A DNA stretch of 64,000 bases from Anisodus tanguticus (GCA_034509755.1 CM067555.1:26052142-26116141); one strand, 5' to 3'. Counted from the first letter of the stretch, positions 20,683 through 33,892 are shown. Program-made: numbers and translations. Notes: generated from the letters alone by a model not told the origin.

Positions 20683-23600
20683 AAGTCAGTCCTATAGAGT
20701 CTACAAGTCGTGTTTAGTAGAGTCTTGTTTATGGGTATGTGGTGCATCACACTTATAAAAAAACAGGCTGCCGGACATTTATGGATTATTACTATTCTTT
20801 CAACTCATATATCGTGCAATAGACCAGAGTTGTAAGAATTCGAATATAACTCTTGCTTTATACAATTTCAAGAATTTCGGTTACTAGGGAGCCTTCAACT
20901 AATTCGTATTTGTAATAAGAAAATGGAAGATCCTTACCAAATCATATGCACTAGAGATGAAAATATTTCCTTAAAGTCTTAGAGCATGAGAATTTGTCTC
21001 ACTCATATATAGATAAGGTAATGCATGTTTAGAAAGGTGAAATGTTGGTTTCAGAATGCAAGATATGTAGAGTGAAGGAGGTACAAAATACCTAAATACT
21101 GAAGATTACAAAGGAACTGACCCTCAGATGGAATGATATAGGCATTGTTATTTTTCTTCCAGCGGTGGTAGGATTACAATGAAAAATATCTACCCCAGTT
21201 CATGAATTACGGACGCTGATGGACGTAGTGTTAGAAATAAATGGGATCTTGGGATTCAGTGAGGGTTTGGACAATCCTTCACATGAGCAGTACCAAAGAA
21301 TAGTACAAATATCTCGATCGTACCTCTCTGTAGGATATATGCACTATGTACCCGAGAATTATTAGTCATATATGACCTTTTGAAAACCTTGAAGATCCAG
21401 GAACCAAGTAGTGAAGTCTTGGTCTATAAGGTTGATGTTTCCCTTAGTCTGGTTCCTGTCTGATGTAACGAGTAAATATTGAGCACCTAGAGAATATGGC
21501 CGACTAATGGAGAAGAAGTTAAAGGCTAGAGAATGTTTTGTTATAAATATCGAGACTAAGGTAATAAGTTATGATGGTAGTAAGAGAATAATGATAAGAT
21601 AAATAGGACACTTAAGTAAATATGAGAAGTGACAGGGAGTTGTAAGATAAAGTATAGTAACGCAAAAAGTTTGTAGTCTAAAAAACAAATGGTAGGAAGA
21701 AGTAAATACTAAGTTGATAAGAGTAATGTATTATGAGACCAAGTGTATATTATAGATTTGAAATGACAGATGTCAACAAAATATACTAACCGGGTGATTT
21801 AGCTTCTTGAGTAAAAAATATTGATATTGGAAAGTACCTCAAGCCAAGTGGAATACAAGTTCGAGACTCGAGAGAATGTCATAACGAATGATATTGTGAA
21901 GTTGTAATGTGAGCAATTAGGCAGTAGGAGGATAAACTGCAAAAGAAAGACCTTTGAAGATTGTCCAGATAGAAATCCCCTTAGACTAATATCTCCATTA
22001 GAGGATGAAAAGTTTATCGAGACTTAGTGAGTCAGTTATGAACATGCGACATTTTATTAATATAAATGATTCAGTAGCCCCTAGTAAAACAGAATTGTTC
22101 TGAGGCAAGTTGCAAGTTATTAGATATCGCAAAATTGAAAAAGGGTTTGGGACAATAACATGGCTTTTTAGGAATGAAACACAGTAGCACAAAAAGTGTC
22201 TCTCCTCCCATAGAGGAGATAATATGATAAAGAATTGACACAAACTCACATATGATTTTGTAATTGTGTAGACGAGGAGGTCACAATCGATATAGATTCT
22301 TTAAGGATAGCATTAGCAACCTTCTAGCTAGAAATGCTAATCTACAATAAAAGCACCTAGATATACGAGGCACTAAAAAGAAGAGCATGGTGCATATGTG
22401 AAGAAAGAGGTATATATAGACCTAAATGGAGTATTCGGAATTATGGAATGAAAGGGTAAGTTGAGTTAATGATGAAAGATGATGTTTGGAGAGCCTAGAA
22501 GAAGGCTAGTCAAGAGGTCAGATGATCCATTAGTCGATACATAATTATACGTTATAGGATGGTCTTAGAGTCCGATGTTTCATGTTTCACAAGTGACCGT
22601 AGCTTCATAAAGTATCTTAGATAGAAAGTAATGACAGAAAGTGCTAGAATAAAGTAGATCAAAAGTTAAAGGACTGTAAAGCCTAGAAATCAAGGTCAAC
22701 AGTTAAATATTGTACTCAAAATGGGCACTATTAGAATGGAAGCAGAAGTGAAATTAAGAAGGATAAGTGAGAGCAGTTAAAGGTGCCCAAGATCCTATAG
22801 GGATATATGACGATGAGATTGCAGTTTATATGAACGAGAAGTTTCATTATGAAGAATATATTGCTAGAAGATGTTAGCTAAGAGACAAGGGAGGAGAATT
22901 TACTTAGAATATGGTGGTTTAAGTATGGGTTACATAAAGGTTGACCAATAACATAAATCCTTTTAGAATATGGGTGTGCATCCAATAAGGAAATACATCA
23001 ACAACTTATTGCTAGCTGTGCTGGTCAAATAAAAAATGAAGATCAGAACCTAGAGTGGAACTTAAGACCATGTATATCAAAAACACATGGATAATGAAAG
23101 TTGAGGTAAATTAATGCATTGTAATGCGCATATTTAGAATGAATAAGGAAATGTGATCGTCTACACTTAAGAGCGGTTTGGGAAGACAAGAAGAATAATG
23201 GAACCATAATTCAGGGTCGGCAACAGTGAGACCTACGAATACAGAATTAATTTTCCAATTTATGATAAAGGTGTCTTCCAGGATGAGTCGCAATAGTATA
23301 GAGACCTACGAGTGCTCTCAAAACGAGTAGTGGTCCTTGGGATTGTGAAGTAAGTAACTATGAGCCAAGATGATATAGTTGAGTATGATCCTCCTCGAGA
23401 GAGAAACGATTTGAAAATCAAGACTACGACAGAAGTATATTCCATGATGGTGGTAAAGAGGCATTGGAGTGAGATTATAGTAGAATTATTGTACAGAACT
23501 CAGTAGTATCCCCCATAGTGGTAAAAGGGAAAGAGTAATGGTATTCAGATTATGTCTTTATACAACCTAAAAAGGAAGCTCAAAAGAATACGGGGTCGTC

Positions 23601-23804
23601 ATTCAAGGTAATATAATATTATATCTATGGGTAGAATGGCATACCTAGAGATCAAAAAAAGAGTAAATTAGCAAAATAATTTCGTTTATAACTGAGCATA
23701 AGAGTTTAATTTCAAGGCTCCAATAATAGTAGAGTCATGCAGAATATATGAGCATCAACCCTATAGCAGTAGTAAGGAAATGAAAATATGGGGGTCCAAA
23801 GTTT

Positions 23805-24071
23805 GTGCTATCAAGAGAAAAAGTCTCATGGAAAGAAGAGCCAATGTTTAAGCTAAAGGGAAATGGAGTTATCCGATACTCAGGTCGATTATGTGTCCTA
23901 GATATAGTTGGTTTATGGGGAAAGGTTAGAGCTGAAGTACATTATTCCTACCATTCTATTCATCCTAGTTCGATGAAGCTGTATCATGATACCAATTTTT
24001 TTTATTTATATAATAATGCAAAGGAAAGCATTGTCGAGTTTTGGCATAGTGAACTAATGACCAACAAGTAA
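23805..24071 (+). pseudogene. B2 integrase zinc-binding (HHCC) region
   Basis: An 88-residue frame with the standard gypsy pre-integrase layout: FKLKGNGVIRYSGRLCVLDI, then EVHYSYHSIHPSSMKLYHD, where the two His of the HHCC motif are expected. The two cysteines (CPNC in relatives) are gone after YHD. A stop at 24069 ends the frame. In live elements the region stabilises integrase multimers on cDNA ends. Confidence 0.75.
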
Positions 24072-24289
24072 AGATAGGATATCAAGGACCATAGGGCTAA
24101 TGTAGAGAGTAGAGCTCTCACCTAAAAGTATGTATGGGCTTATCACGTCCGTACAAGAATTGTAATTCCAAATAAGCGATACTCAATCAATTTTTGTCAT
24201 TAACCTATTTCATGCCAGATATGGAAATTCGTACAACTGAAGACTATGCAGGTCGTATATTGAGAAGATCATAGGACTTCAGGACCTTC

Positions 24290-24740
24290 TAATGACTATT
24301 ATCCCGATTAGAAAGACTCATGACACAATAAACTTTTGGAAGTTCACCTAGAAAGGTTTGATGACTTGGGAAAACCCTGTCATAATTTCACCCTAAATAG
24401 CCCATCAGGCAAAACGCATGATTCAGACACTCAAGAATATACTATGGACACATATACTAGATTTTGCAAAATATAGTAGTTATTGATATAAATTTCAAGA
24501 TGATTCCTTGTTGGGCCTCTTATTGGTTGGTTTGATGTAGAAGGAACTACAGATCTACGATTGGATGCTTTGAGGTTGGTAAAACTGAGTTGTTAGGCCC
24601 CGATTTGGTTCATCAAGCGGTAGAGAAAGTAAAGATGATCAAGGAGTGATTATTCACTGCCTTGAGTTACCTCAATAATTGGAGGCACTCTATCTAGTGT
24701 TTTATGTACTGTTGCTTCTGAAACGCCCCAAACCATATTC
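24290..24740 (+). pseudogene. B2 integrase core and C-terminal remnant
   Basis: Core remnant: NFWKFT then KGLMTW, and IAHQAKRMIQTLKNILW, the A-E-R-x-I-Q region of the catalytic core, in which the catalytic Glu codon reads Lys. After a gap follows GCFEVGKTELLGPDLV (about 24562-24609), then the PELE-VHPVFH-type junction phrase, degenerate, up to about 24720. Parallel to B1 at 11505-12140. Interrupted by array E right after this. Confidence 0.7.
24736..24740. repeat. Target-site duplication TATTC, left copy (array E)
   Basis: TATTC before the TGTAAT end; TATTA follows the right end at 47369-47373, one mismatch. Without the array, 24720-24740 joined to 47369 onward reads colinearly with 12130-12190 of B1, which supports the site. 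Confidence 0.75.
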
Positions 24741-26572
24741 TGTAATGTCCCGAACCATGGCCTTGGCGAACACGACACTTGATGCCTGAATATATGTGAC
24801 CGTGAAAACCACATGGCTTGCTGAATAAACATGGGCATCAAAACATAAACTAATGAGGATTTAAAGCATGTGAAACAATCATACTAAAAATATAGTATGA
24901 ATTGTAATAGTGGAAATATCTTAATATAACATAATAAGTTTGAAAATAATAGTGACATGACATGCTAACTAATCTAGTCTACTGAAATATGATAGTGAAA
25001 GTAAATAGACTAACACCCCGAATGGAATGGGGCTCACTAATAGTTGATATTGAGGCACTCCTAAAAAGCAGATCCATTATTCTGAAATTCAGTACCTGCA
25101 CCGTAAAGTGCAGTCCCTAGTCAAAGGGACGTTAGTACATTTGAATTGTACTATATGTAAAGAAAGTGAAAGAATAAGCAGGCACATGATATAATGGAAA
25201 CATGAAACTGAAACTGAAATATGAACATGAATATAATAAGACGTGTAAAATCTATAAACTGTATATCTTTATATTTGTGGGGAGAGCACTAGTATAACCG
25301 ACAAAATGAAATCACCACGTGGGTACATGGAGTCTGGTACATGGCTCGACTAGCAGAGCGCTCCCATACATTGTTGGGGTATGATACATGAACATGACAT
25401 GAATAGATCTAATTAATAATCTTTATCGTCCACTAGGCAGAGCGACCCTTATCCTATGCTAGCATACGTAGTTTTAGGCTACTAGATCCTTCTCGGTACT
25501 ATGCAACTTCCAAAATATGTACTTGAAAATAATTGTCTTGTAAGCCCACATATTTCATAAATATAACTTATAAACATAATCTGTGATAATTTAACATGGT
25601 ATAGATACATAATATAACTCGTGAGAAAACATGTATAATTTTATAGGTTAAGTAATAATGATTCATGACTTGATAATTAAGAACTCATGTAATTATGTTA
25701 ATGGATTACAGACGGGTTCATGACAATCATAATTAAAAACCATGAACACAATTGATGAATTAAAATAAAGACATGACATAATATTACATATAGTTAGGGT
25801 TATCTAGATATTGGAATAAAACTCTAAGTTATGGAATTTCATGGTTTCATGGAATAATGTGGCATGGAGAATAACATGGATATTCCCACATATGGATAGA
25901 AGATCTACCAACCTTAATCGCTTTGAAATTTCTATTAAAAATCTGAACTTGGAAGAATAATCCCAAAGCTTGAACATTGATCCTTAGAATGAGTTTATCT
26001 TGAAAACCCTAGATTAAGAACAATGAATTTCTACTTAGAATGTATATATATGCTTTAGAATCCACTTGGAATTGTCTTACCTTGGTGTATGAGAGTGATG
26101 GGAGGAGACAACCTTCGTGCAAGGGCTTGAGAATAGTGAAAACTGTTTTTTCATAACTAAATCTCGTATTTATACTGTTTCGAGTCGAAAGGATTATGCG
26201 GCTAAATTCGACGGGCAGTAGAATTTTCTACGGTCTGGGACTGGACCGTAAAATTTTATACAGTCATTATAATTAGACCATCTCATAATTATGACTTTCT
26301 GGTGACTATTAAAATATCAGGGTTGGGATGGTAAAAAAGGACGGACCGTTACTTTTTATACGGTCCGTAAAATCTACTGGGTTCCGTCATTATGAAAAAC
26401 AAGATTTATGGTTCATTTCGTGGGACAATAACAAATTCTACGATCCATATAATCCAGGCATAAAATTGGGTCTCCAGAAGTGAAATTGGTTTTCAACTTT
26501 AAACTCCCCATCCTAAATTCCCAAACTTCTGAATGATGGACATGACTTAGTTTAGAGGTATGAATTGTTACA
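24741..26572 (-). repeat. Array E LTR L1 (3'-most in coding direction)
   Basis: 1832 bp. Very close to L2 through most of its length, but lacks about 75 bp near 24990-25005 that L2 has at 31975-32045. TATA box on the minus strand at 26167-26174. CGGTCCGTAAA/TTTTACGGTCC dyads occur near 26240-26370, as in L2 and L3. Confidence 0.9.
26167..26174 (-). promoter_or_regulatory. TATA box of L1
   Basis: TATAAATA on the minus strand in AGTATAAATACGAG context; repeated in L2 (33229-33236), L3 (40117-40124) and L4 (46998-47005). Confidence 0.6.
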
Positions 26573-26830
26573 ATATCTCTCCCTTGGGATCATTCTTTGT
26601 CGAATGATGGGTCATTGTTAAGAACAAGTCAAGACGTGGCATGAGTACATGAACGGGAAGAAACGTGACATGAAACATGGGACTGAATGACATGATTACA
26701 TAAAAACATGAACATTGGGACATGGAACATGAGTACTGAATACATGAACGTGAAATGTGAGACATGGATACTCAAGGACATGACATGCATACTGAAAGTG
26801 TTTACCTTGTTCATTTTTTGCTTGATCCAC

Positions 26831-27037
26831 AAAGAAGTGTGGATATTGGGACTTCATGTATTCTTCGTCTTTCCATATAGCCTCCTCAACATTTTGACTT
26901 CTCCACAACACTTTCACTGAGGCAACATCCTTAGGTCTAAACTTTCGAATCTGACGATCCAAAATAGGAGACAGGATATCCTCACTGGTTAGGCCATCCT
27001 TATCTGTGAGGGATTCGGTAGGGACAACTAACGACAA
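26831..27037 (-). pseudogene. I1 chromodomain
   Basis: Readable without a stop in one frame: ILDRQIRKFRPKDVASVKVL, then WRSQNVEEAIWKDEEY and YPHFF. This is the classic chromovirus chromodomain with its aromatic residues (W, W, Y) kept. In the family it binds methylated histone tails and directs integration. The frame continues past YPHFF for 44 more residues into non-conserved sequence. The link to upstream integrase is broken. Confidence 0.85.
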
Positions 27038-27232
27038 CTATCACACATACTTCCATCAACATGGATACATGAAACACTGGATGAACAACAACTAATTCTT
27101 TTGGAAATTTGATCTCATAAGCCACCTGGACAATTCTCCTCAAAATCCTGTATGGTTCGTATATCCGGGACTAAGCTTCCATTTCTTTTCAAACCTCAAG
27201 ACACCTTTCATAGGTGAAACTTTTAAAAATAC

Positions 27233-28260
27233 TCATTTATCTACTTGAAACACCGAGTCTCTATGCCTCATATCTGAATAGGACTTTTGGTAACTTTGAG
27301 CTATTTTCAAGCACTTATAAATTAGCTTGACTTTTCCCATAGCATGATGGACCAAGTTTGTTCCTAACAATTTTGCTTCACTAATTTTGAACCAACCAAT
27401 CGGCAATCTACACCTACACCCATATAGAGCTTCGAACAGTGTCATCTAGATACTAGCATGGTAACTATTCTTATAAGCAAATTCAATGAGAGGGAAGTGA
27501 TCATCCCAATTACATTTAAAATAAAGAACACATGCCCTCAACATATCATCAAGAGTCTGAATAGTATGCTCTGCCTGACCATCTTTCTGAAGATGAAAAG
27601 TTGTGATGATATTTACCTTGGGACCCAATCCTTTATGAAATGACTTTTAGAAGTGTGTTTTGAACTGAGAACCACGATCTGAAATAATGGACATTGGGTT
27701 CTCATGACGCCTGACAATTTTTGAGATATAAAACTAGGCATAATCATTCATTGAATCTGTGGTTTTGAGTGGCAAAACCGGGATGATTTAGTAAGTCAGT
27801 CCACAATCACCCAAATCAACTAATGCCTTCGGGATAAATGAGGTAACCTATTATAATGTACATGTTTATCATCTCCCATTTCCAAACAGAAATATCAATA
27901 TTCTGAGCCAACCCACAAGGCATCTGGTGCTCGACTTTCACCTACTGACAATTAGGACACTTGGCTACAAAGTTTGCTACATTCATATTCATATCATTCC
28001 ATCAATAAATCTCTTTAAGATCATGATACATCTTTGTAAAACCTGGGTGAATAGAATACCTGGAATTATGCATTTCTGCCATGATTCGCACTCTAAGTAC
28101 GTCCATATATGGAGCACATAATCTTCATCGGTACCTCAAAGTACCATCATCTCCACCTTGGTTAAAAGTTGTAGTCTTATGCTTATGAATCCCCTCTTTC
28201 AGCTGCAATAAGTAAGGATCATCAAACATCTTCTCCTTCACATCGGCTACTAAGGAGGAT
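27233..28260 (-). pseudogene. I1 integrase
   Basis: In coding order: HHCC zinc region (about 28140-27900) with SRYSIHPGFTKMYHD-like code and CPNC; core with IWVIVD (first Asp present, then a stop private to this copy), ISDRG (second Asp present), then a Trp-to-stop at 27647-27649 shared with I2 and I3. After that comes a 60-codon frame (27446-27628) with the catalytic Glu in GQAEHT, and the C-terminal GWFKISEAKLLGTNLVHHAM (27233-27445). It inserts cDNA into chromatin when intact; here it is split into at least four frames. Compared with I2/I3 this copy keeps the second Asp. Confidence 0.8.
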
Positions 28261-28307
28261 AAAGACTTATTCTGGAAAACAATACCTTCATGTTTGGAGT
28301 CCATGAG

Positions 28308-29021
28308 TCAAACTCCTAGACTAGCTAGTTGATGAATCTCCTTCATTATGGTTCTCTTTCCTTTCTCGGCATGAGCTAAACTTTCCATGGATCCCCGACT
28401 AAGAGCATCGGCCACCACATTCGCTTTCCCTAGATGGTAGAGAATATCCACAATATAATTCTTTATCAATTCGAGGCATCTCCTTTGCCTGAGATTCAAC
28501 TCCCGTTGCTTGAAAATATACTGAAGGCTCTTGTGGTCTGTGAAAATGTCAACATGAACTACATATAAATAGTGATGCCATATCTTGAGTGCAAAATTCA
28601 CGACTACTAATTCCAAGTCATGAGTCGGATAATTCTTTTCATGAGGATTATATTTTCTGGATGCATAAGCTATAACCTTACCATGTTGCATTAAAACACA
28701 CCCAAGACCAATACTTGATGCATCACAATATTCAACGAATCCCTCATTTCCCTCTAGCAATGTCAACACCAGAGCAGAAGTTAATCTGATTTTCAATTCT
28801 TTTACACTGCGCTCATAAGCATCTGGCCATTGCAATTTGATTTTCGTCTTAATCAATCTAGTCAATAGAACTGAAATGGAAGGAAAACCTTCTACAAAGT
28901 ATCTGTAATAGCCTGGCAGACCTATGAAATTTCGTATATATGAAGCAGAAATGGGTCTGGTCCAATTCTTTACAACGTCTATTTTTTTAAAATAAACATG
29001 GACGCCCTTGCCTGAAATCAC
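28308..29021 (-). pseudogene. I1 RT connection and RNase H, 237-codon open frame
   Basis: Longest frame in the window. Residues 1-70 are the RT thumb/connection (NFIGLPGYYRYFVEGFPSIS). From about residue 95 RNase H shows EYCDASSIGLGCVLMQ with the first Asp, THDLEL with the Glu, DIFTDHKSLQYIF with the second Asp, and ADALSR at the end. All acidic active-site residues are present. RNase H removes the RNA strand after reverse transcription. The RT part before it is inactive, so survival of this frame is more likely chance or recent origin than selection. Confidence 0.85.
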
Positions 29022-29044
29022 ATGGCCTAAGAATGCTACTAACT

Positions 29045-29720
29045 TTAGCGAAAATTCACACTTAGAAAATTTTCACAGAGCTTGCAGTCCTGAAGTATTT
29101 GCAACACTATTCTAAGATGTTCTGCATGATCAGCCTCACTATGGGAATAGACTAGAATATCATTAATAAAGGCAACGACTAAAAGATCGAGATAAGGCTT
29201 AAAGATCCTATTCATAAGATCCATGAAATCAACTGGTGCATTGGTTAATCCGAATGACTTGCCACAAAATTGGAAATGACCATAGCGAGTCCTGAAATCA
29301 ATTTTCAGAATATCAACTTTCTTAACCTTATGCTGATGGTATCCTAATCTGAGGTTAATCTTGGAATAACATTGAGCATTATGAAGTTGATCAAATAAAT
29401 CATCAATTCTAGGAAGAGGATATTTGGTCTTGATGGTGACCTTGTTCAACTGCCGGTAGTCAATGCACATACGCAAAGTCTCATCCTTCTTTCGAACAAA
29501 CAAGATTGGTGCACCCCATGGTAAGACACTTCATCAAATAAACCCCTTATTAAGGAGATATTTCAATTGAGCCTTTAGTTCTCTTAACTCTACTGGAGCC
29601 ATTATGTATGCCGGAATAAATATTGGCTTAGTGCCGGGAAGTAAATCAATTCCAAAGTTAATCTTCCTATTGAGAGGGTCTCCGGGGAAATCTTCTGGAA
29701 ACTCATTGACAACTAGTATG
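29045..29720 (-). pseudogene. I1 reverse transcriptase with two catalytic Asp changed to Asn
   Basis: Frame 29045-29503 (152 residues) holds RMCIDYRQLNKVTIKTKYPL, YSKINLRLGYHQ, YGHFQFCGKSFGLTNAP and AFINDILVYS. In relatives the two motifs read K-I-D-L and F-I-D-D. Here the first Asp is Asn (codon 29354-29356) and the first Asp of the FxDD pair is Asn (29162-29164), both G-to-A changes. The upstream part (to 29720) has PAYIMAP-type fingers code with stops. Polymerisation needs both residues, so this copy cannot make cDNA. Confidence 0.9.
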
Positions 29721-29959
29721 AATTAAAGAATTGGGTTTTGGGTATCTTCATCCCTCACTCGAACTGGATGGTAAATATTCCCCTTTAATATCATCTTTCT
29801 AGTTTTAAAATAGGAAATAAACCTACCTATGAATGCTACCGCATCACCCTTCCATTATATGACTGGTTCACTAGGAAATTCAAAACTGACAATTTTGGTT
29901 CTACAACCTACTGTGGCATATTATGAAGACAACTAATCCATACGCATGATTACATCGAA

Positions 29960-30210
29960 GTCTACCATTTCTAACTCTACCAAATCGGCTATGTAATCTA
30001 ATGATAGAATTTAACTCGACAACCCCTATATACCCACCTAGCTAAAATTGACTCGCTAATTGGAGTGGATACTTCAAAGGGTTCGTGAAACTTTTCAAGT
30101 TCTACCCTAAATTGCTTTTCAACAAATGGTGTTACATAAGATAGAGTGGATCCAGGATCCCTAAGAATATAAATATCAAAAATGAAAATGGTTAATATAC
30201 CTCTGACCAT
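29960..30210 (-). pseudogene. I1 protease remnant
   Basis: A 70-residue frame (29998-30210) with the active-site phrase IYILRDPGSTLSYVTPFVEK, where DPGS is the usual motif of this clade, and FEVSTPISESILARWVYRGC. A stop follows, and the end of the domain (EMVDFDVIM, near 29960) is in another frame. Cleaves the Gag-Pol polyprotein in live elements. Confidence 0.8.
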
Positions 30211-30239
30211 ATTCGTACAAGCCTCTTTATCCTTTCAAC

Positions 30240-31522
30240 CTGATAATGTATATAAGCAGTTTAGGCCTATGCCTATGTAGCCAGACTTAGTTGGACCACA
30301 CCCTGATTAGGCATGAGAATTGCGAGAAATTGTTGACTTTGGGGACTGAGCCACATTACCTCTTGTACACCACCTCATTGATGGGAAGTCTCGCCGAAAG
30401 TACCTTGCTAACCACAACCATAACAAATATTCATGCCAAAGTGGAACTCCCCTCAGTGCCTCCTACCACACATACCACGACTGGGTTGCTGAAGGTGTTT
30501 TGACCCACACTGGCCTGTGACTGAGAGTCGGATGCTCTAAAGTTCTACCTTTTATGATCATTCCTACACTTTGGGGCTGGAGCACTGGCTGAAGATTGAC
30601 CGATCATGATGACCTGATTTTAAAGAATAGTCTACCTCCACCTCTACCATGAGTGAAGTCGCTATAGACTTATCCCTCTTATTTAACTCACTGTCCTTCG
30701 TTTTCTGTAATACTTCCTCTTTCTTTATTCTATTCTCATTACCGTGAACAAAAGAAACCATCTTGGTGATGGTCATTTTCCTATATTGAGCAGAAATATT
30801 AGCAACATCGAACAACTAGGGATCCAGACCATACACAAGACACCTAACTCTGGCCCTCATGTTTGGAACCATATGTGGAGCATACTTTGCCCATGAAATA
30901 AGGTGAAGATAGTACTCTTTCGCACTCCTGCCATTCTTCTTAAGCTTCTCAAATTCAATGACATTTGCCTCCCTAACCTCAATTGGTATATAGTGTTCAA
31001 TAAAAGCATCATCAAATTCATCTCATATTCTGTTGGAGATGCATCTTTTCCACGGGACTGTTCCCATGATTCATACCAGATATTGGCAAAATCCTACAAC
31101 TGATAAGCTTATAACTTTGATGCATGTACCTCAATAACATGCACAACACGAAATATTTTCTAAAGCCCATCAATAAAATTCTACGAATACTCCATTTTAC
31201 AAGACCCTGTGAACATCAGAGGCTCCGTGTATAAAAACTCTAGACTCTTGAAACTAGATGACTCCCCACTAGCTCCTATACTCGGAGTCGTTCCTTGTCG
31301 TTCGAATTGAGCAGCCACAAGTTGGGTGAATAGTTAAATTGCTCCACTAACATCTGAGTTAGTGAAAGTGGGTGGCAGAACTGAATTACAAACCTCTGCA
31401 GGGCCTATGGTATCGGGTGGGGGTGTTGTACCCAAATTGGCTCCCTAAGCTTGAGTATCTTCCTCACGAGCAGCAGTAGCATCAGCCCTCTTACTTGTAG
31501 CTGATCTCCGTGTTGCAGGCAT
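30240..31522 (-). pseudogene. I1 gag with early stop
   Basis: ATG at 31522 (MPA followed by a basic stretch), shared in position with I2 (38409) and I3 (45272). A stop at 31445-31447 after about 25 codons occurs at the same place in all three copies. Beyond it the capsid region can be followed in pieces (about 31240-30820: FTGSC, ESWEQS, the EFEKLKKN region), then frame 30564-30815 (FDVANISAQYRKMTITKMV). A degenerate CCHC zone follows (about 30450-30380), in which CYGCG remains but the His/last Cys are lost. Confidence 0.75.
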
Positions 31523-31718
31523 TTTTCAAAATACATAATTCGCATGAGTTAGAAGATTGTACTAAAGGTATAACTCTACCTGCACTATCTATACTATGAA
31601 ATAAGTGAGATAATCCTCGATGTCTTAGTGGTCAACTATTTACATGTGTGAGTTCCTCACACATAAAATAGACCTATAGGACACAATTTCATAAACTATA
31701 TAAGACACACGAAGCTAG

Positions 31719-31730
31719 GCTCTGATACCA
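31719..31730 (-). other. Primer-binding site of I1
   Basis: Minus-strand TGGTATCAGAGC, a perfect match to the usual initiator-tRNA-Met primer. It lies five bases from L2, leaving about 200 bp of leader to the gag ATG. Confidence 0.9.
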
Positions 31731-31735
31731 AGCTT

Positions 31736-33634
31736 TGTAACACCATGCACCATGGCCGCGGTAAAACACAACACTCGATGCCTGACTGCATCTGACCGAG
31801 CGAACCACATGGCTTGCTGAATCAACATGGGCATCAAAACATACATTATTGATAATTTAAAACATGTGAAACAATCACACTAAAAATATAGTATGAATTG
31901 TAATAGTGGAAATATCTGAATATAACATAATAAGTCTGAAAATAAAACTGACATGATATGCTAACTAATCTAGTCTATGAAACCTCTGAAACATGAGTCC
32001 ATAAAATTATTTACCAGGATAAGACCCTGGCATACCTCTACTATAAACCATGATCGTGAAAGTAAATAAACTAACACCCCGAATGAAATGGGGCTCACTA
32101 ATAGTTGATATTGAGGCACTCCTAACAAGCAGATCCGTCATTCTGAAACTCAGTACCTGCACCGTGAAGTGCAGTCCCTAGTCAAAGAGACGTTATTACA
32201 TTTGAATTGTACTATTTGTAAAGAAAGTGAAAGAATAAGCAGGCACATGATATAATGGGAACATGAAACTGAAACTGAAATATGAACATGAATATAATAA
32301 CACGTGTAAAATCTATAAACTGTATATCTTTATATTTGTGGGGATAACAGTAGTATAACCGATAAAATGAAATCACCACGTAGGTACGTTGAGTCTGGTA
32401 CATGGCTCGACTAGCAGAGCACTCCCATACCTTGTCGGAGTATGATACATGAACATGACATGAATATATCCAATCAATAATCTTTATCATCCTATAGGCA
32501 GAGCGACCCTTAGTCTTTGCTGGCATACGTAGTTTTAGGCTACTAGATCCTTCTCGGTACTATGCAACTTCCAAAATATGTACTTGAAAATAATTGGCTT
32601 GTAATGCCCACAGAATTCATAAATATAACTTATAAACATAATCTGTGATAATTTAACATGGTATAGATACATAATATAACTTGTGAGAAAACATGTATAA
32701 TTTTATAGGTTAAGTAATAATGATTCATGACTTGATAATTAAGAACTCTTGTAATTACGTTAATAGATTACAGACGGGTTCATGACAATCATAATGAAAA
32801 ATCATGAACACAATTGATGAATTACAATAAAGACATTACATAATATTACATATAGTTAGGGTTATCTAGATATTGGAATAAAACTCTAAGTTATGGAATT
32901 TCATGGTTTCATGGAATAATGTGGCATGGAGAATAACATGGATATTCCCACATATGGATAGAAGATCTACCAACCTTAATCGCTTTGAAATTTCTATTAA
33001 AAATCTGAACTTGGAAGAATAATCCCAAAGCTTGAACATTGATCCTCAGAATGAGTTTATCTTGAAAACCCTAGATTAAGAACAATGAATTTCTACTTAG
33101 AATGTATATATATGCTTTAGAATCCACTTGGAATTGTCTTACCTTGGTGTATGAGAGTGATGGGAGGAGACAACCTTCGTGCAAGGGCTTGAGAATAGTG
33201 AAAACTGTTTTTTCATAACTAAATCTCGTATTTATACTGTTTTGAGTCGAAAGGATTATGCGGCCAAATTCGACGGGCAGTCAAATTTTCAACGGAATGG
33301 GTCTGGACCGTAAAATTTTATACAGTCCTTATAATTAGACCATCTCATAATTATGATTTTCTAGTGACATTTAAAACATCATAGTTGGGATGGTAAAAAA
33401 GGACGGACCGTAAGTTTTTAAATGGTCCGTAAAATCTATTGGGTTCCGTCATTATCAACATCAATATTTATGGTTCATTTCGTGGGACAATAACAAATTC
33501 TACGATCCATATAATCCAGGCATAAAATTGTGTCTCTAGAACTGAAATTGGTTTTCAACTTTAAACTCCCCATCTTAAATTCCCAAACTTCAGAATGATG
33601 GACATGACTTAGTTTAGAGGTACGAATTGTTACA
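31736..33634 (-). repeat. Array E LTR L2
   Basis: 1899 bp, bounded by TGTAACACC (left, + strand) and TTGTTACA (right). Followed on the right by TTTCCCCCCTTGGG, the complement of the I2 polypurine tract. It acts as 5' LTR of I1 and 3' LTR of I2. Nearly identical to L1 over long stretches (for example 32860-33060 against 25795-25995). Confidence 0.9.
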
Positions 33635-33892
33635 ATTTCCCCCCTTGGGATCATTCTTTGTCGAATGATGGGTCATTGTTAAGAACAAGTCAAGACGTGG
33701 TACGAGTACATGAACGAGAATATACGTGACATGAAACATAGGACTGAATGACATGATTACATAAAAACATGAACATTGGGACATAGAACATGAGTATTGA
33801 ATACATGAACGTGAAATGTAAGACATGGATACGCAAGGGACATGACATGCATACTGAAAGTGATTACCTTGTTCTTTTTTTGCTTGATCCAC

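Larger units (their letters stand above)
20667..24740 (+). pseudogene. Element B2 interior, left part (heavily decayed)
   Basis: Follows LTR-B. The primer-binding site is at 20671, and the leader (20670-20850) matches that of element D (50577-50790), with shared phrases such as GTAGAGTCTTGTTTATGGGT. From about 20900 to 23800 I cannot recognise gag, protease or polymerase in any frame; RDKGGEF-like code near 22885 is too weak to call. From 23805 integrase is visible (separate entry). The interior breaks off at 24740 where array E is inserted and continues at 47369. Total B2 interior would be about 4.7 kb without the insertion, similar to D (5.0 kb). Confidence 0.65.

Noticed and set aside
20321..20758. 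145-codon Cys-rich frame
   Set aside because: Runs through the LTR-B end, primer-binding site and leader; it overlaps functional LTR signals and has no family resemblance.
30291..30503. + strand frames at 30291, 37356 and 44043 starting MDHTLIRHENCEKLL
   Set aside because: Antisense shadow of the gag/protease linker; same repeat explanation.
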